Shown piece by piece: positions 8,286-17,594 of a stretch of DNA of 48,054 bases. The stretch is from Paenibacillus sp. VTT E-133291 (GTDB lineage: Bacteria; Bacillota; Bacilli; Paenibacillales; Paenibacillaceae). A program made the position numbers and the translations under genes. Location of the stretch: contig NZ_NFVA01000054.1 in NCBI RefSeq assembly GCF_002264395.1, positions 1-48,054 on the forward strand. Reading direction: 5' to 3'. The notes under the pieces were generated by a model. The model worked only from the letters and a program-made list of their open reading frames with translations. It was not told the origin of the DNA and did not search any database. Position 1 is the stretch's first letter. Every line of letters starts with the position of its first letter.

Positions 8286-10487
8286 TTATACCATTGCCAG
8301 TAATCCTAAGTGTTCTGCTATACCATCGTACAATTCTTTTTTCCATTTCAACGATTTTAAATCGCGATTTAATGTAGCAATAACTTGTACACCTAAAACA
8401 TCACTCCATGGTATTTTAGCCCCAGTCACCTCTTGAACAACTAAACCTATTTTTCCAACATCAGCCCCCATTTTCCTTAAGCTTGAAATTTGAATATCAG
8501 CCATTCCAAGGTGCTGCTCAGTATCTTGTACAACCCAAACAGAACGAGTAGCCCACTCAATTGCTGTATGAATAATCACTGGAGAACTTTGACTTTGCAA
8601 ATCTGCAATAATTGATCTCCCAGGAAATGCTCGCTGGGATCGATTCAACCATTCTTTTAATAAAGACTCATTGAATGTTTTCTTCACTGGAAATACCCAC
8701 GGCGCACATAAAAATCGGTTGTTGCATACCGCCATTTCTTCCATCCCTTCTTCAATATCCGAGATGTTATACTGTGGCTTAAGATTTAAACGTCCGGCAA
8801 GTTGACCATAGCTAAATGCAATCTCAGCTAATCCAATATTATTCTCTATTGAAGCTTGTGTCAGTTGGACAGCGATATTTGTTGAACCAGCACCACCTTT
8901 TGGGGAATACAGAACGACTCGATGTGGTACTGTAAACTGTATTGGACTCTGAATATTGTCTGTCATCTTTTTACCAAGCTTGATTGTAGACAAATCAGGA
9001 AACTCCCCTGTTTCCTTTTCGAGAGTTACATTAACTTCTTGTTCGTCCTTCAGTTCTTTCCGTTCCCCGCGAATTGATCTAGGTCGAGATATACTTTTTA
9101 TTTTGATTTGTATTTTTCCGACGAGAGAGCTTCCTGTAGGTAAATCAGAATCCTGCCTTGTTTCATTTACTTGTGTATCATCTCCTTTTTCAAAGTCGTT
9201 TTCATCGTTTGGAACATTCAAATTCGTGTTGCTTTCTTCTTTATGCTGATATAATTTTTGCCCTAACGCTTTGATGAATTTTCGGGCAGAATCTGTTATC
9301 GAGGTAGTGTTTGTTTCGTTGTCGGTGTCTGGTAGAATGTCTTCTGCAGTAACCTTACCCTTAACTTCTATATTCTCATAAATAGTAGTGGGTTCGGCGG
9401 CTAGGTCGCTCTGAACATTAACGTTCGTATACACACTTGCTTCTTGTGTATCAATGGAAACTTTCTTAATAAATTCCGTTTGGTTCTGGGTTCCGTCTGG
9501 GATCTCTATGGTACTAGTTGTGCTTTCTACGCTATCCTCAACTTTTTCATTAGCTGATTCTACAAATGATTCCGCTGGACGGTGAGCTTTATCTTTAACA
9601 TTCTGATCAATATCATCCTTAGTAAGCACAGATGGGACTACTTCTGAGCTATTTGCTTTTATCGTTGCTTTTTCTGGTGCCTGATTCAATTCTTCTTTCG
9701 GAATATAATTAGCGACTTCGCTAAGGGACTTTGGAACTTTAATTAACCGTTCAATATCCGAAAGTGAGAGTGATTCTGTGCAGAGGAAGTCATAAAAGCT
9801 TTTTTTCACAAGCTTTTGCATAAACGATGTACTGGATCTTTCGAATAAAAGGAATGTTAATCGTCTACCACTTCCTTTATATTCCTCGATAAGTTGTAAC
9901 ATTTTCAACTCTCGTATTGTAATTGTCTCCTCATTCATTACACTTTCTTCAACAAGAATGGTATCTGCATTATTAAGGTTTTCTGCAATCTTCGCATCTT
10001 GTAAATCAGACAAAGTAGCCACGACTGAAATTCCGGAAAGCCTATTTACTGCTTCAATGATAGATTTTGTTGTAGATACTAACGCCACCTTAATTCCGTT
10101 TTCACTAATCAAAGCTTTTTCTGATACGATTGGTACTTCAGATTCAGTTTCATTACTTGCTAAGCTTTTTGTATCAGAAGAACGAGAAGGTGGGGCTTCA
10201 TGATTACTTACATTCAACGAGTTCAACCATTCCTGAACTTCTGACCCAAAACCTTGTGGTTGACCTTGATATACGAGAGAAGGTATAGGCATACTTACAA
10301 TATTTTTATAAAAACTGACGTTCTGGTCAATCAGCACCCCGTCCAACTTGGCTTTTTGCAAATATTCCATCGCTGCATTCCAATCTGAAATCAACGGGGA
10401 AATAGAAATTCTAGTTGAAACATGCTTTATATATCCTGAAAGCCGCTCGTAATGCTGTGGACGGCAGATAATTACTATATGCATCAT
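8286..10487 (-). CDS. CpaE-like protein: receiver-like N-terminus, long acidic linker, MinD-like ATPase domain
   Basis: A 733-aa protein. Residues 1-75 and about 125-235 look like receiver-type alpha/beta segments (MHIVIICRPQHYERLSGYIK; IKVALVSTTKSIIEAVNRLS). A Glu/Ser/Thr-rich linker, probably disordered, spans about 250-480. The C-terminal domain begins near residue 515 with VVLYSPKGGAGSTNIAVQL, a MinD-type loop that keeps the signature KGG lysine but has S where the P-loop lysine should be. A strand SIIADLQSQSSPV follows. Receiver plus MinD-like ATPase is the CpaE layout of Tad systems. Two adjacent ATG codons follow GAGGTG; either may be the start. Confidence 0.65.
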   Translation of the reverse strand: MMHIVIICRPQHYERLSGYIKHVSTRISISPLISDWNAAMEYLQKAKLDGVLIDQNVSFYKNIVSMPIPSLVYQGQPQGFGSEVQEWLNSLNVSNHEAPPSRSSDTKSLASNETESEVPIVSEKALISENGIKVALVSTTKSIIEAVNRLSGISVVATLSDLQDAKIAENLNNADTILVEESVMNEETITIRELKMLQLIEEYKGSGRRLTFLLFERSSTSFMQKLVKKSFYDFLCTESLSLSDIERLIKVPKSLSEVANYIPKEELNQAPEKATIKANSSEVVPSVLTKDDIDQNVKDKAHRPAESFVESANEKVEDSVESTTSTIEIPDGTQNQTEFIKKVSIDTQEASVYTNVNVQSDLAAEPTTIYENIEVKGKVTAEDILPDTDNETNTTSITDSARKFIKALGQKLYQHKEESNTNLNVPNDENDFEKGDDTQVNETRQDSDLPTGSSLVGKIQIKIKSISRPRSIRGERKELKDEQEVNVTLEKETGEFPDLSTIKLGKKMTDNIQSPIQFTVPHRVVLYSPKGGAGSTNIAVQLTQASIENNIGLAEIAFSYGQLAGRLNLKPQYNISDIEEGMEEMAVCNNRFLCAPWVFPVKKTFNESLLKEWLNRSQRAFPGRSIIADLQSQSSPVIIHTAIEWATRSVWVVQDTEQHLGMADIQISSLRKMGADVGKIGLVVQEVTGAKIPWSDVLGVQVIATLNRDLKSLKWKKELYDGIAEHLGLLAMV

Positions 10488-10612
10488 TTACACCTCTTCC
10501 TGAAGAGAATTAATTTCGACTTTAACAACTTCCTTATCACCAGATCTAATATTCACTAATTATTCTCCCTTCAATTATTTGTAAAGAAATCTAAATTTCA
10601 GTTCCTACTGAT

Positions 10613-10646
10613 GAAAAAAAAGCATGCCAGCCTGAGCCAGCACGCT
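10613..10646 (-). terminator. Intrinsic terminator after the second pilin-like gene
   Basis: On the minus strand AGCGTGCTGGC pairs with GCTGGCATGCT (some G-T pairs) around a 4-base loop, followed by TTTTTTTT. Confidence 0.85.
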
Positions 10647-10650
10647 TCTA

Positions 10651-11085
10651 TTAAAAATAGTTTCGAATATTTTGCGTAATATCATTTACTATATTCATTA
10701 ATTTAGTCATGTCACCCATAAATAGAAGCGAAGTAAAAGCAACTACCAATGAAATCCCACCTGCCGCCAAGGCTTTTTTAGAAAAAATGCCGAAAAGTAA
10801 CAGAACAAAACCAAGTATAAGTGCAATAAGAAACAGGGGATAAGATATTCTTTCACCAAATTTTGATAAATCGTTCCCCATCTTTGTCATGCCTTTTCCA
10901 AACCTTTCTGAAGTTACTGGTGTAATATCAATAGCCCCTTGAGAATCACCAGTTGATTGATTGATGGATTGATTATTAGTAACGGTTCCTGTCTGACTAT
11001 CTCCTGGCGCCGCATGTGCAGGTGCACCAAAGCAAAAAACAATAAACACAATCAGACTAAATACTCGAATACCTGATTTTTTCAT
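10651..11085 (-). CDS. VirB2/TrbC-like small membrane protein (pilin candidate)
   Basis: A 144-aa protein with an N-terminal signal peptide ending AHA-AP near residue 27, a polar stretch, then two hydrophobic helices (LFLIALILGFVLLLFGIF; ALAAGGISLVVAFTSLLFM) separated by a short basic turn. This is the VirB2/TrbC layout: a cleaved signal plus two helices. It lies directly after the cell-wall hydrolase gene and before the CpaE-like gene. A second VirB2-like protein is encoded near 19 kb; one may be the main pilin and the other a channel part. Confidence 0.5.
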   Translation of the reverse strand: MKKSGIRVFSLIVFIVFCFGAPAHAAPGDSQTGTVTNNQSINQSTGDSQGAIDITPVTSERFGKGMTKMGNDLSKFGERISYPLFLIALILGFVLLLFGIFSKKALAAGGISLVVAFTSLLFMGDMTKLMNIVNDITQNIRNYF

Positions 11086-11173
11086 ATTCCCTTTCCTTCC
11101 CTTCTCATAGTTATTATCTTTAATGATTGAATTCCCTCTAGCTCCAACGGATTTCTCACCTCCTCGAATTAGT

Positions 11174-12988
11174 CTAAAATCTCATATATTCCGTAGGATC
11201 AACCTGTACGCCATTCACACGAATCTCAAAATGAAGGTGATTTCCAGTTGATCTTCCAGTAGATCCTACCCCTGCAACTTGCTCACCAGCTTTTACCTTC
11301 TGCTTGGGTTTAACCAAAACACTATTATCCAACAAATGACCGTATGCCGTTGAGAAACCATTCCCATGATCAATGATCACTAGATTCCCATACCCTGTTT
11401 GCTTGCCCACATAAGCTACCACACCATCAAGAGGAGCCTTTACAGGTGTTCCTGCGACTGCAGCTAAGTCTAGTCCTTTATGATTCTTAGATTCCCCAGT
11501 AAAGGGATCTGTCCGAACAGCAAAGGGGCTTGAAATGGTATATAAACCAGAATCTACCGGAAGTATTGCGCTTGCCCAGAGTGGGGCCGGCTTTGAGAAG
11601 AGATCTGCAAACATTAGAACATCATCTACATACCAGTCTGCATGGTTATATTGAAAGATTGCTTTCCTAGGGTCCGAATTCATACCGTTCTTGTTCAAGT
11701 AATTTGCAGTGGAAAATATCGCGTCCCAAATATTCCAAGGGTCTGCTTTACCATCACCATCAGCATCCACACCATAACCGCCTCCTGATCGAATAACTTC
11801 AAGGTTGGTAATGTCTAAATCAGTAGATACTAGACCATTACCGACATTGTAAGTCCATCCAACCCATGTAGCCGGCATAAATTGGGTATGACCTATTGCA
11901 CCGGCAGATGAAACCATCGTTGGTTCAGTTGAAAAGACTGTCTCGACTCGATGAATTGCAGCAAGGTAATACCACGGTACGCCATACTTGGCTTGAGCTG
12001 CCTCATAAATAGGAAGAAATTCAGCTGGTACCTGAGCGCTTACATAACCGCTCCCGCCAAGTTGCGCAGCTCCGGGAGGAAATAAAAATTCAGAGAAATT
12101 CGGATCATAAGCTTTCGCAATTTCAATTACTAAATCCGTATCATCCTTACTTAGTCCGTTGTCGACTACGTATGTCGTCAGCCGATCACTTGATCTTGGA
12201 GTAGTGATAATCTGACTGATAACCTCTCTAGTTACTGTTGTGGTATCAGGTGCTGTACCTGTAGTTTGCGTTTGCGATTTATAAGTCAAGGTAACAACTT
12301 CATTGAATTTATCTACTTTAGAAAGAAGTTTGGATTCATAATTTTTCGTTGAACATTTAATCTTGGGAGCGGTGACTGTATCAATTTCTCCCTCTTCTCC
12401 TTCAACCACTGGTGGAGTTACAGCTTTACACTCCGTTACTTCTGTGGTGGTTGTTTTCCATGAAAATCTTGGTCCAAGCGCTTTATAAGTTTTCTCAGGA
12501 TCAGGATTACGATGTATTCCATCTCCCGTATAAGGATCTCCGATTAAGCGATCCGCCCCAGCAATTAAGGCCCAGCTCACATTGTAAGATTTGGCCTGTT
12601 CAAATTGACTAAGAGAAAAAGGTCCAGCTTCTTTTGATCCAAAACTCATATCAGCTGCTGAACCGAGTCCATTTTCGGACAATTTCTTATACTGCTCAAT
12701 GAGTTTCTTGTCTTTTTCCAAGTCCCATTCTGTATCACCATCATCCAAAGCGAAAATAGAAGGTGATCCGGTCGCTACCCGAGTTTCATTTGGCTTATCT
12801 AAAAATATTGAGAGAAATGCAGAACATAAAATCACAATTAATAAGATACCTAGTATCCATGGACCAGCTACAGCCAATATTTTGAGTACTACTTGTTTCA
12901 GTAATTTCTTTCCGACCTGTTTTAAAACGTGCTTTATAAGATGTTTTGCTGCTTGCATGCCCCGCTGCAGCATACTCTCAAGGTCCAT
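11174..12988 (-). CDS. Bifunctional cell-wall hydrolase (SLT lytic transglycosylase + M23 peptidase), VirB1-like
   Basis: The start is ATG at 12988, ten bases after AGGAGGT; a GTG at 13000 touches the ribosome site. Residues near 35-65 form one membrane helix (GPWILGILLIVILCSAFL). The transglycosylase domain starts near residue 330 (YLAAIHRVETVFSTEPTM, then SSAGAIGHTQFMPATW) with the catalytic Glu in RVET. The M23 endopeptidase domain follows, with HKGLD and HLHFE zinc motifs in the last 110 residues. The pair opens peptidoglycan for the secretion channel, as VirB1-like or CwlT-type proteins do in Gram-positive conjugation. It follows the VirB6-like gene. Confidence 0.88.
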   Translation of the reverse strand: MDLESMLQRGMQAAKHLIKHVLKQVGKKLLKQVVLKILAVAGPWILGILLIVILCSAFLSIFLDKPNETRVATGSPSIFALDDGDTEWDLEKDKKLIEQYKKLSENGLGSAADMSFGSKEAGPFSLSQFEQAKSYNVSWALIAGADRLIGDPYTGDGIHRNPDPEKTYKALGPRFSWKTTTTEVTECKAVTPPVVEGEEGEIDTVTAPKIKCSTKNYESKLLSKVDKFNEVVTLTYKSQTQTTGTAPDTTTVTREVISQIITTPRSSDRLTTYVVDNGLSKDDTDLVIEIAKAYDPNFSEFLFPPGAAQLGGSGYVSAQVPAEFLPIYEAAQAKYGVPWYYLAAIHRVETVFSTEPTMVSSAGAIGHTQFMPATWVGWTYNVGNGLVSTDLDITNLEVIRSGGGYGVDADGDGKADPWNIWDAIFSTANYLNKNGMNSDPRKAIFQYNHADWYVDDVLMFADLFSKPAPLWASAILPVDSGLYTISSPFAVRTDPFTGESKNHKGLDLAAVAGTPVKAPLDGVVAYVGKQTGYGNLVIIDHGNGFSTAYGHLLDNSVLVKPKQKVKAGEQVAGVGSTGRSTGNHLHFEIRVNGVQVDPTEYMRF

Positions 12989-13013
12989 CAGTAATAGCAC
13001 CTCCTATCTAAAT

Positions 13014-13048
13014 AAAAAAAGACCCAATCTGTCTTAGCAGATTGGATC
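13014..13048 (-). terminator. Intrinsic terminator after the VirB6-like gene
   Basis: On the minus strand GATCCAATCTG pairs with CAGATTGGGTC around a 6-base loop, followed by TTTTTTT. Confidence 0.88.
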
Positions 13049-13159
13049 CTTCTGTACTGTCTAAAATAGCCTTTTTACTTAGCCCTTATAAATCTGTTTC
13101 CTGTCCACTTGGAGAATTATCATTCTTAAAAGCAACCTAAACAGCGTAGGCGCATTATC

Positions 13160-15688
13160 TTAATTGGAATGACCTTCATCACTTACCTGTCTTTTCGCCC
13201 CCTCTGAAATAGTTCGAGAAGGACCTGCAGACTGTACTGGGGGATTCACAACTCTAGAGGAATCTTGACCAATTGATGGTATAGAACCATTATTATATGA
13301 TCCTGAGTTACTATTGTGTCCTGAACCCACAGCCCCTGTGTCGTTATTTCTAACAGGTCCGCCTGTTAGAGTCCTTTTGCTAGTTGAAAGCTGCAAATTA
13401 TCAGTATTTGAGCTTGTTGGCCCTTGTGTACTACGCGGATCTGAAAGGTCTGGGGTTCGATTACTTACAGAACCGGATACGCTAGAAGAGCGTTCCACAC
13501 CATTCGGAATTGGAGCTGATCCTTGAACATTATGAGAACTTGGAATGTTAGCTGCTCCATTACCAGAAGGACTGGTAATGTTTCCTTGAGGTCCTGAATC
13601 TTCACTCCCAACCCCCCTGTCTCCGAAACTAAACCCCATTCTCTCTCCCCCCATGCCACCAGATCCTGGACTTTCCAGCGGTGGAATGGGACCGTAATCA
13701 AAGGACGAATCCATTCCACTCCCACCGCTATGCCCCTCAAGCGAACCTGATGGATTCATAGGGGAAGGAAACGTAGGGAACATGTTTTTATCTTGCGTTC
13801 GATTAACCATGACTCCACTGTTATCTGCTAGAGGAGTATGAACTATTCCAGGCAATTCAAGTGGGCCTCTCCCTGGAGACATACCCACACCTGCAGGTAA
13901 TGCTAATAGCGGATCCCCACTTTTTGGTGGAAGCGCTAAAGGGTGGGGAGCGGGTTCAACTTGTGTTATTGGATTATCTTTTCGATATTCGCGCCAACCA
14001 GCGATTCCTTCTTTTAAAGCTCCACCCGCTGCTCCAACGTGTTGCTTCATAAATCCCGCGCTTTTTGCCCCTAGAGAAGCTCCAACAAAACCTCCGCCAA
14101 AATTTCCAGTTAGGGCTGAACCCGCTATAAACCCTGCAGCACCCAGTATTGCTGTGGGTGCTCCTTTAAGAGCCTTATTTGCACCAGATTTAAGACCACT
14201 CGACATTTTTGAAGATGTAGATCCTATGGCGTACGCTGCCCCTCCCTTTAATCCTCTGGAGGCTGTAGCTGCTCGCAATCCACTATTAAAACTTTGCCCA
14301 TCATTTCCAGATTCTCCTTCAAAGTCGAAACCAGACTCTACCCCTTGGCCAGCGCTGCTTCCAGCACCGTTCATCGAATATCCAGGAACAGCGCCACTAT
14401 TCATACCATTAAAAGAAGGAACATTAAGAGCTCCACTATTCATTCCGTTAAAAGAAGGAGCATTAAGAGCGCCAGTATTATTAATAGCTTGATTTAATCC
14501 TGAAGATAACCCAGCTCCTGCCATAGCACCTGCACCACCTGCAATGGATGATGAATTTTTACCAATACCATTCGCGCCTAAATTCATCATGTTACCACCA
14601 CCATTATTTCCAAAACCACCACTTATACCTTTGACCATCATTGTCATAGCTGCAAGTGTTCCTCCACCCAAACCTCCTTTAACTGTACCACCACCAGGAG
14701 CTCCGAATAACAAACGTATAAGGCTGGTTAGTGTAGGCATTCCGATCAGAAAAGCAAAGAGTACCCAGAAGTTAGCATCATTCACAAGTACAGCCACAAA
14801 GAGAGCATATCCAAGAGCATGACCCGCTTGAATAAATACCTGTGAAGCCAATTCTCTAAACCACAGATCCATCGCTTTTTGGTTCCCAGGAAATATACTC
14901 GCATAAGATACCCAAGGAAAGATAACCATTAGAAATAAGAGAGTTACCATACGCATTGCGTATTGATAATTCATCATACCGATACAAACAGCCATAACCA
15001 AATAAAGAATGGCTACTGGGAGGCTTGTTACACCTTCTACAGCAACTATTCCAAGTAAGTCAAATTGCGAAACATCCCATCCTGTTGCTTTATATAACCC
15101 ATCGATGGCAAAAAGGACGATCACTTTGTTTGGGAAAAACACGATTTGAAATAGATATCCAGCAAGATACAATCCTAAAAAATAGAAGATTAAGCCGCGT
15201 GTCATACCACCAAGTGTAGACTGTCCTTGGAAGGTGTTTCCCTTATACATATAAATAAATGCCCATGCTAATACCGCTATAACAGCCAAATAAGCACTTA
15301 CACCAATGAATGAACTATAGAAATCATTAAGGACATTGAATACCCCAACATCAAATGTATTTAATATAAGACTTGGATTATCCTGATTGAAAATTAGTTC
15401 GTTATAATCTTTCAAACTCAGTACATGAATAAGAAAATCTGTGAATCCTGTAAAGAGTTTGGCCAGCGTCTTCTCCAAATAAGAAGGATCCTTACCTTCA
15501 TTACTGAATGATTCTCCAAGCATTTGGTCTTTCAGAGAATCCATCTTATTTTCCGATTCAGTTTGATTGCTTTTATTCCCTTCAGCATAGGCATGCTGTA
15601 CCGATATGGTCGATACAGTAAATCCGATTAAAAGGAGAATGACAAAGAGAAATGCCGGCAACCGTCTTCGCTTCCGCATCTCAGCCAC
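13160..15688 (-). CDS. VirB6/TrbL-like polytopic channel protein with long Gly/Ser/Asn-rich tail
   Basis: An 842-aa protein. A signal-like segment near residues 10-35 is followed by an extracytoplasmic part and then six or more membrane helices (residues about 125-345), among them FIYMYKGNTF-adjacent and MRMVTLLFLMVIFPWV segments. A glycine-rich segment (GAPGGGTVKGGLGGG) and a 450-residue low-complexity tail rich in G, S, N and P follow. This is the VirB6/TrbL layout of Gram-positive type IV secretion. The likely start is GTG at 15688, nine bases after GGGAG, only four bases after the VirB4 stop. The tail includes a 13-residue near-repeat (APSFNGMNSGALN, then VPSFNGMNSGAVP). Confidence 0.75.
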   Translation of the reverse strand: MAEMRKRRRLPAFLFVILLLIGFTVSTISVQHAYAEGNKSNQTESENKMDSLKDQMLGESFSNEGKDPSYLEKTLAKLFTGFTDFLIHVLSLKDYNELIFNQDNPSLILNTFDVGVFNVLNDFYSSFIGVSAYLAVIAVLAWAFIYMYKGNTFQGQSTLGGMTRGLIFYFLGLYLAGYLFQIVFFPNKVIVLFAIDGLYKATGWDVSQFDLLGIVAVEGVTSLPVAILYLVMAVCIGMMNYQYAMRMVTLLFLMVIFPWVSYASIFPGNQKAMDLWFRELASQVFIQAGHALGYALFVAVLVNDANFWVLFAFLIGMPTLTSLIRLLFGAPGGGTVKGGLGGGTLAAMTMMVKGISGGFGNNGGGNMMNLGANGIGKNSSSIAGGAGAMAGAGLSSGLNQAINNTGALNAPSFNGMNSGALNVPSFNGMNSGAVPGYSMNGAGSSAGQGVESGFDFEGESGNDGQSFNSGLRAATASRGLKGGAAYAIGSTSSKMSSGLKSGANKALKGAPTAILGAAGFIAGSALTGNFGGGFVGASLGAKSAGFMKQHVGAAGGALKEGIAGWREYRKDNPITQVEPAPHPLALPPKSGDPLLALPAGVGMSPGRGPLELPGIVHTPLADNSGVMVNRTQDKNMFPTFPSPMNPSGSLEGHSGGSGMDSSFDYGPIPPLESPGSGGMGGERMGFSFGDRGVGSEDSGPQGNITSPSGNGAANIPSSHNVQGSAPIPNGVERSSSVSGSVSNRTPDLSDPRSTQGPTSSNTDNLQLSTSKRTLTGGPVRNNDTGAVGSGHNSNSGSYNNGSIPSIGQDSSRVVNPPVQSAGPSRTISEGAKRQVSDEGHSN

Positions 15689-15692
15689 TTAA

Positions 15693-17594
15693 TCACACTC
15701 CCTTAACCGCTTCCGCATAGTCATTAGGATTTGTTGTATATAACCAATATTCATTATCAGTCGCCTGCATTTGTACAATTGTAGACTCTTCATCTACTTT
15801 CAGTATACCAACACCACTGTTTGCTTTTAGGAGAAAAGCGGCTTCACCTGAAGCAAGATTGAACTTTCCTTGGACGGCTTCGATATCAATTGCTTCTTGA
15901 CGCAGTAGGAGTTTAGTAGGTGCGTTTTTCAGAATACCCATTCCTTCAGGCTTTCTCAGGAAAACTTCGAACCCTTGAGTTACCGCGCACATGGAAACAT
16001 TTAGTTTCCGACCACGTCGATATGAATTCTCCAACCATTTTGCTTCTTCTTCTTCCTCCATCATAAGTTGTGACTCATCGACAACAATTCGTTTTTTCTG
16101 AGTACGGTCTTTTTTTGCGAATTTCTCCCATATCCATTTTGTTGAAACGAAAATTCCAAGAGGTTTCATCCATTCTTCTTCCAGGTCTGCAACAGAAATA
16201 CCGTAAGCACTAGCACTGCCAATAGAGAAAGTAGATTGTCCATCAAAAATGGCTTTCGATGGATCACCCCCTTCTCGGGTAAATAGCTTGACAACACCCC
16301 AGATTGGTTCCAGCTCTTTATATTTCAGCATAAGTTGATAGTGGTCATGTAAAGTTGGTGATGGCTTCTGTACCCAAACTCCATCTTTTAATTCATATAA
16401 ACTACTCGGGTCCTCATTTATTTTAAAATCTCGATACAACTGCAATATACTTTCATATACCTTAACCTTTACCTGTCCAGTCAGAGCCTCTGGGCTAACA
16501 ATACGTATCATTTTAAAAATGAACGCCTGCACAGCTTTATAGCACTCATCCATGATAACCTTGACTACGCCATGCTCGTCCTCTTCCTCCGCAACATCAT
16601 AGAGATTTATGCGCTGGTAGCCTTCTGACTTTGGAGATAACTCTGCGTATGCTCCACCCATAGCTAACACCGTGTTTTTATATTCACGATCCGGATCTAC
16701 AATTGCTGTTTTTATTCCTTGGGCTGCGCTTCGTCGTGTAAGAATTTTAATAGCGAATGATTTACCAGAACCAGACCTCCCAAACACGACCATATTCTGG
16801 TTAGTTAGACGCCTGTCCCACCCATTATAAAAAACAGGACGACGATACTGGTCAAAGCCCAAGATAACACCGGTTCGATGCGATAGTCCACCGTATCCAT
16901 AAATGAAAAAATCAGCTACATTACTCGTTTCCATATCCATCATATTTTCTGAAATAAGTGCTTTATCACCGATGCCGAGCGATGCACGCCACATCTCCAG
17001 CTGTCTTGTATCAGCTGATTGGAATTTCACCCCAATTCCACCAAGCCTTTTAATAATCGTTCGGCTTAATCTACGAAGCATCTCAGGAGTCTGACTGGCA
17101 ACACTCATGATAACTGAGGTTTTGAACAATTTCTCTTCGTTGATCCGAAGACGTGACATTTTCGCATTCAGATCATATAACTCTTGTCGGATGTTCCCTT
17201 GCTTTGCCGGATTCCGTTCCTGTTCCAGTTCAGCCTGCAATATCGCCACTCGATTGGCCAGCCGATTCATTTCTATGCTAGCCTCAGCAGGTTCTATTAC
17301 TATAGTTAAGTCCACATCCCCATCGCCTTCTGCAAGCATGATAGGATCAAGCATGCCTATCCATGTAGTGCGTCCAGTGAACTTCATGTACCATGAGCGA
17401 ATATAACGAGCTCCTAAAGTATTATCACCGATTTCTAGCCAATAATCTGTTGCTTTGTTTTCACCAGGTAGACGTTCTATCATGGAAGGAGGAGCTATAA
17501 GCTGCTTTTCATGTTCCGTAAATCCCTCTTCGACTATAAATTTCTGTTCAGCTGGTACGGTATTTGTCTGTCTCTTTTTGAAGAACCACTTCAC
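15693..17594 (-). CDS. VirB4-family conjugation ATPase
   Basis: A 633-aa protein with Walker A VVFGRSGSGKS near residue 270, followed by AIVDPDREYKNTV, and Walker B KKRIVVDESQLMM near residue 505. The C-terminal part has CAVTQGFEVFL and a ...GEAAFLLKA stretch typical of VirB4/TraE/TrsE. A coiled-coil segment lies near residues 105-150. It powers substrate transfer or pilus building at the inner face of the membrane. Its start overlaps the preceding gene by ATGA, so both are coupled. The usual VirB4 N-terminal part seems to be supplied by that preceding gene. Confidence 0.92.
   Translation of the reverse strand: MKWFFKKRQTNTVPAEQKFIVEEGFTEHEKQLIAPPSMIERLPGENKATDYWLEIGDNTLGARYIRSWYMKFTGRTTWIGMLDPIMLAEGDGDVDLTIVIEPAEASIEMNRLANRVAILQAELEQERNPAKQGNIRQELYDLNAKMSRLRINEEKLFKTSVIMSVASQTPEMLRRLSRTIIKRLGGIGVKFQSADTRQLEMWRASLGIGDKALISENMMDMETSNVADFFIYGYGGLSHRTGVILGFDQYRRPVFYNGWDRRLTNQNMVVFGRSGSGKSFAIKILTRRSAAQGIKTAIVDPDREYKNTVLAMGGAYAELSPKSEGYQRINLYDVAEEEDEHGVVKVIMDECYKAVQAFIFKMIRIVSPEALTGQVKVKVYESILQLYRDFKINEDPSSLYELKDGVWVQKPSPTLHDHYQLMLKYKELEPIWGVVKLFTREGGDPSKAIFDGQSTFSIGSASAYGISVADLEEEWMKPLGIFVSTKWIWEKFAKKDRTQKKRIVVDESQLMMEEEEEAKWLENSYRRGRKLNVSMCAVTQGFEVFLRKPEGMGILKNAPTKLLLRQEAIDIEAVQGKFNLASGEAAFLLKANSGVGILKVDEESTIVQMQATDNEYWLYTTNPNDYAEAVKGV

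Noticed and set aside
8956..9249. Serine-rich plus-strand open frame opposite the CpaE-like linker
   Set aside because: Shadow of the acidic linker; no ribosome site and no known domain.
14154..14822. Plus-strand open frames opposite the glycine-rich tail of the VirB6-like protein
   Set aside because: Proline/alanine-rich shadows of the GC-skewed low-complexity coding strand.
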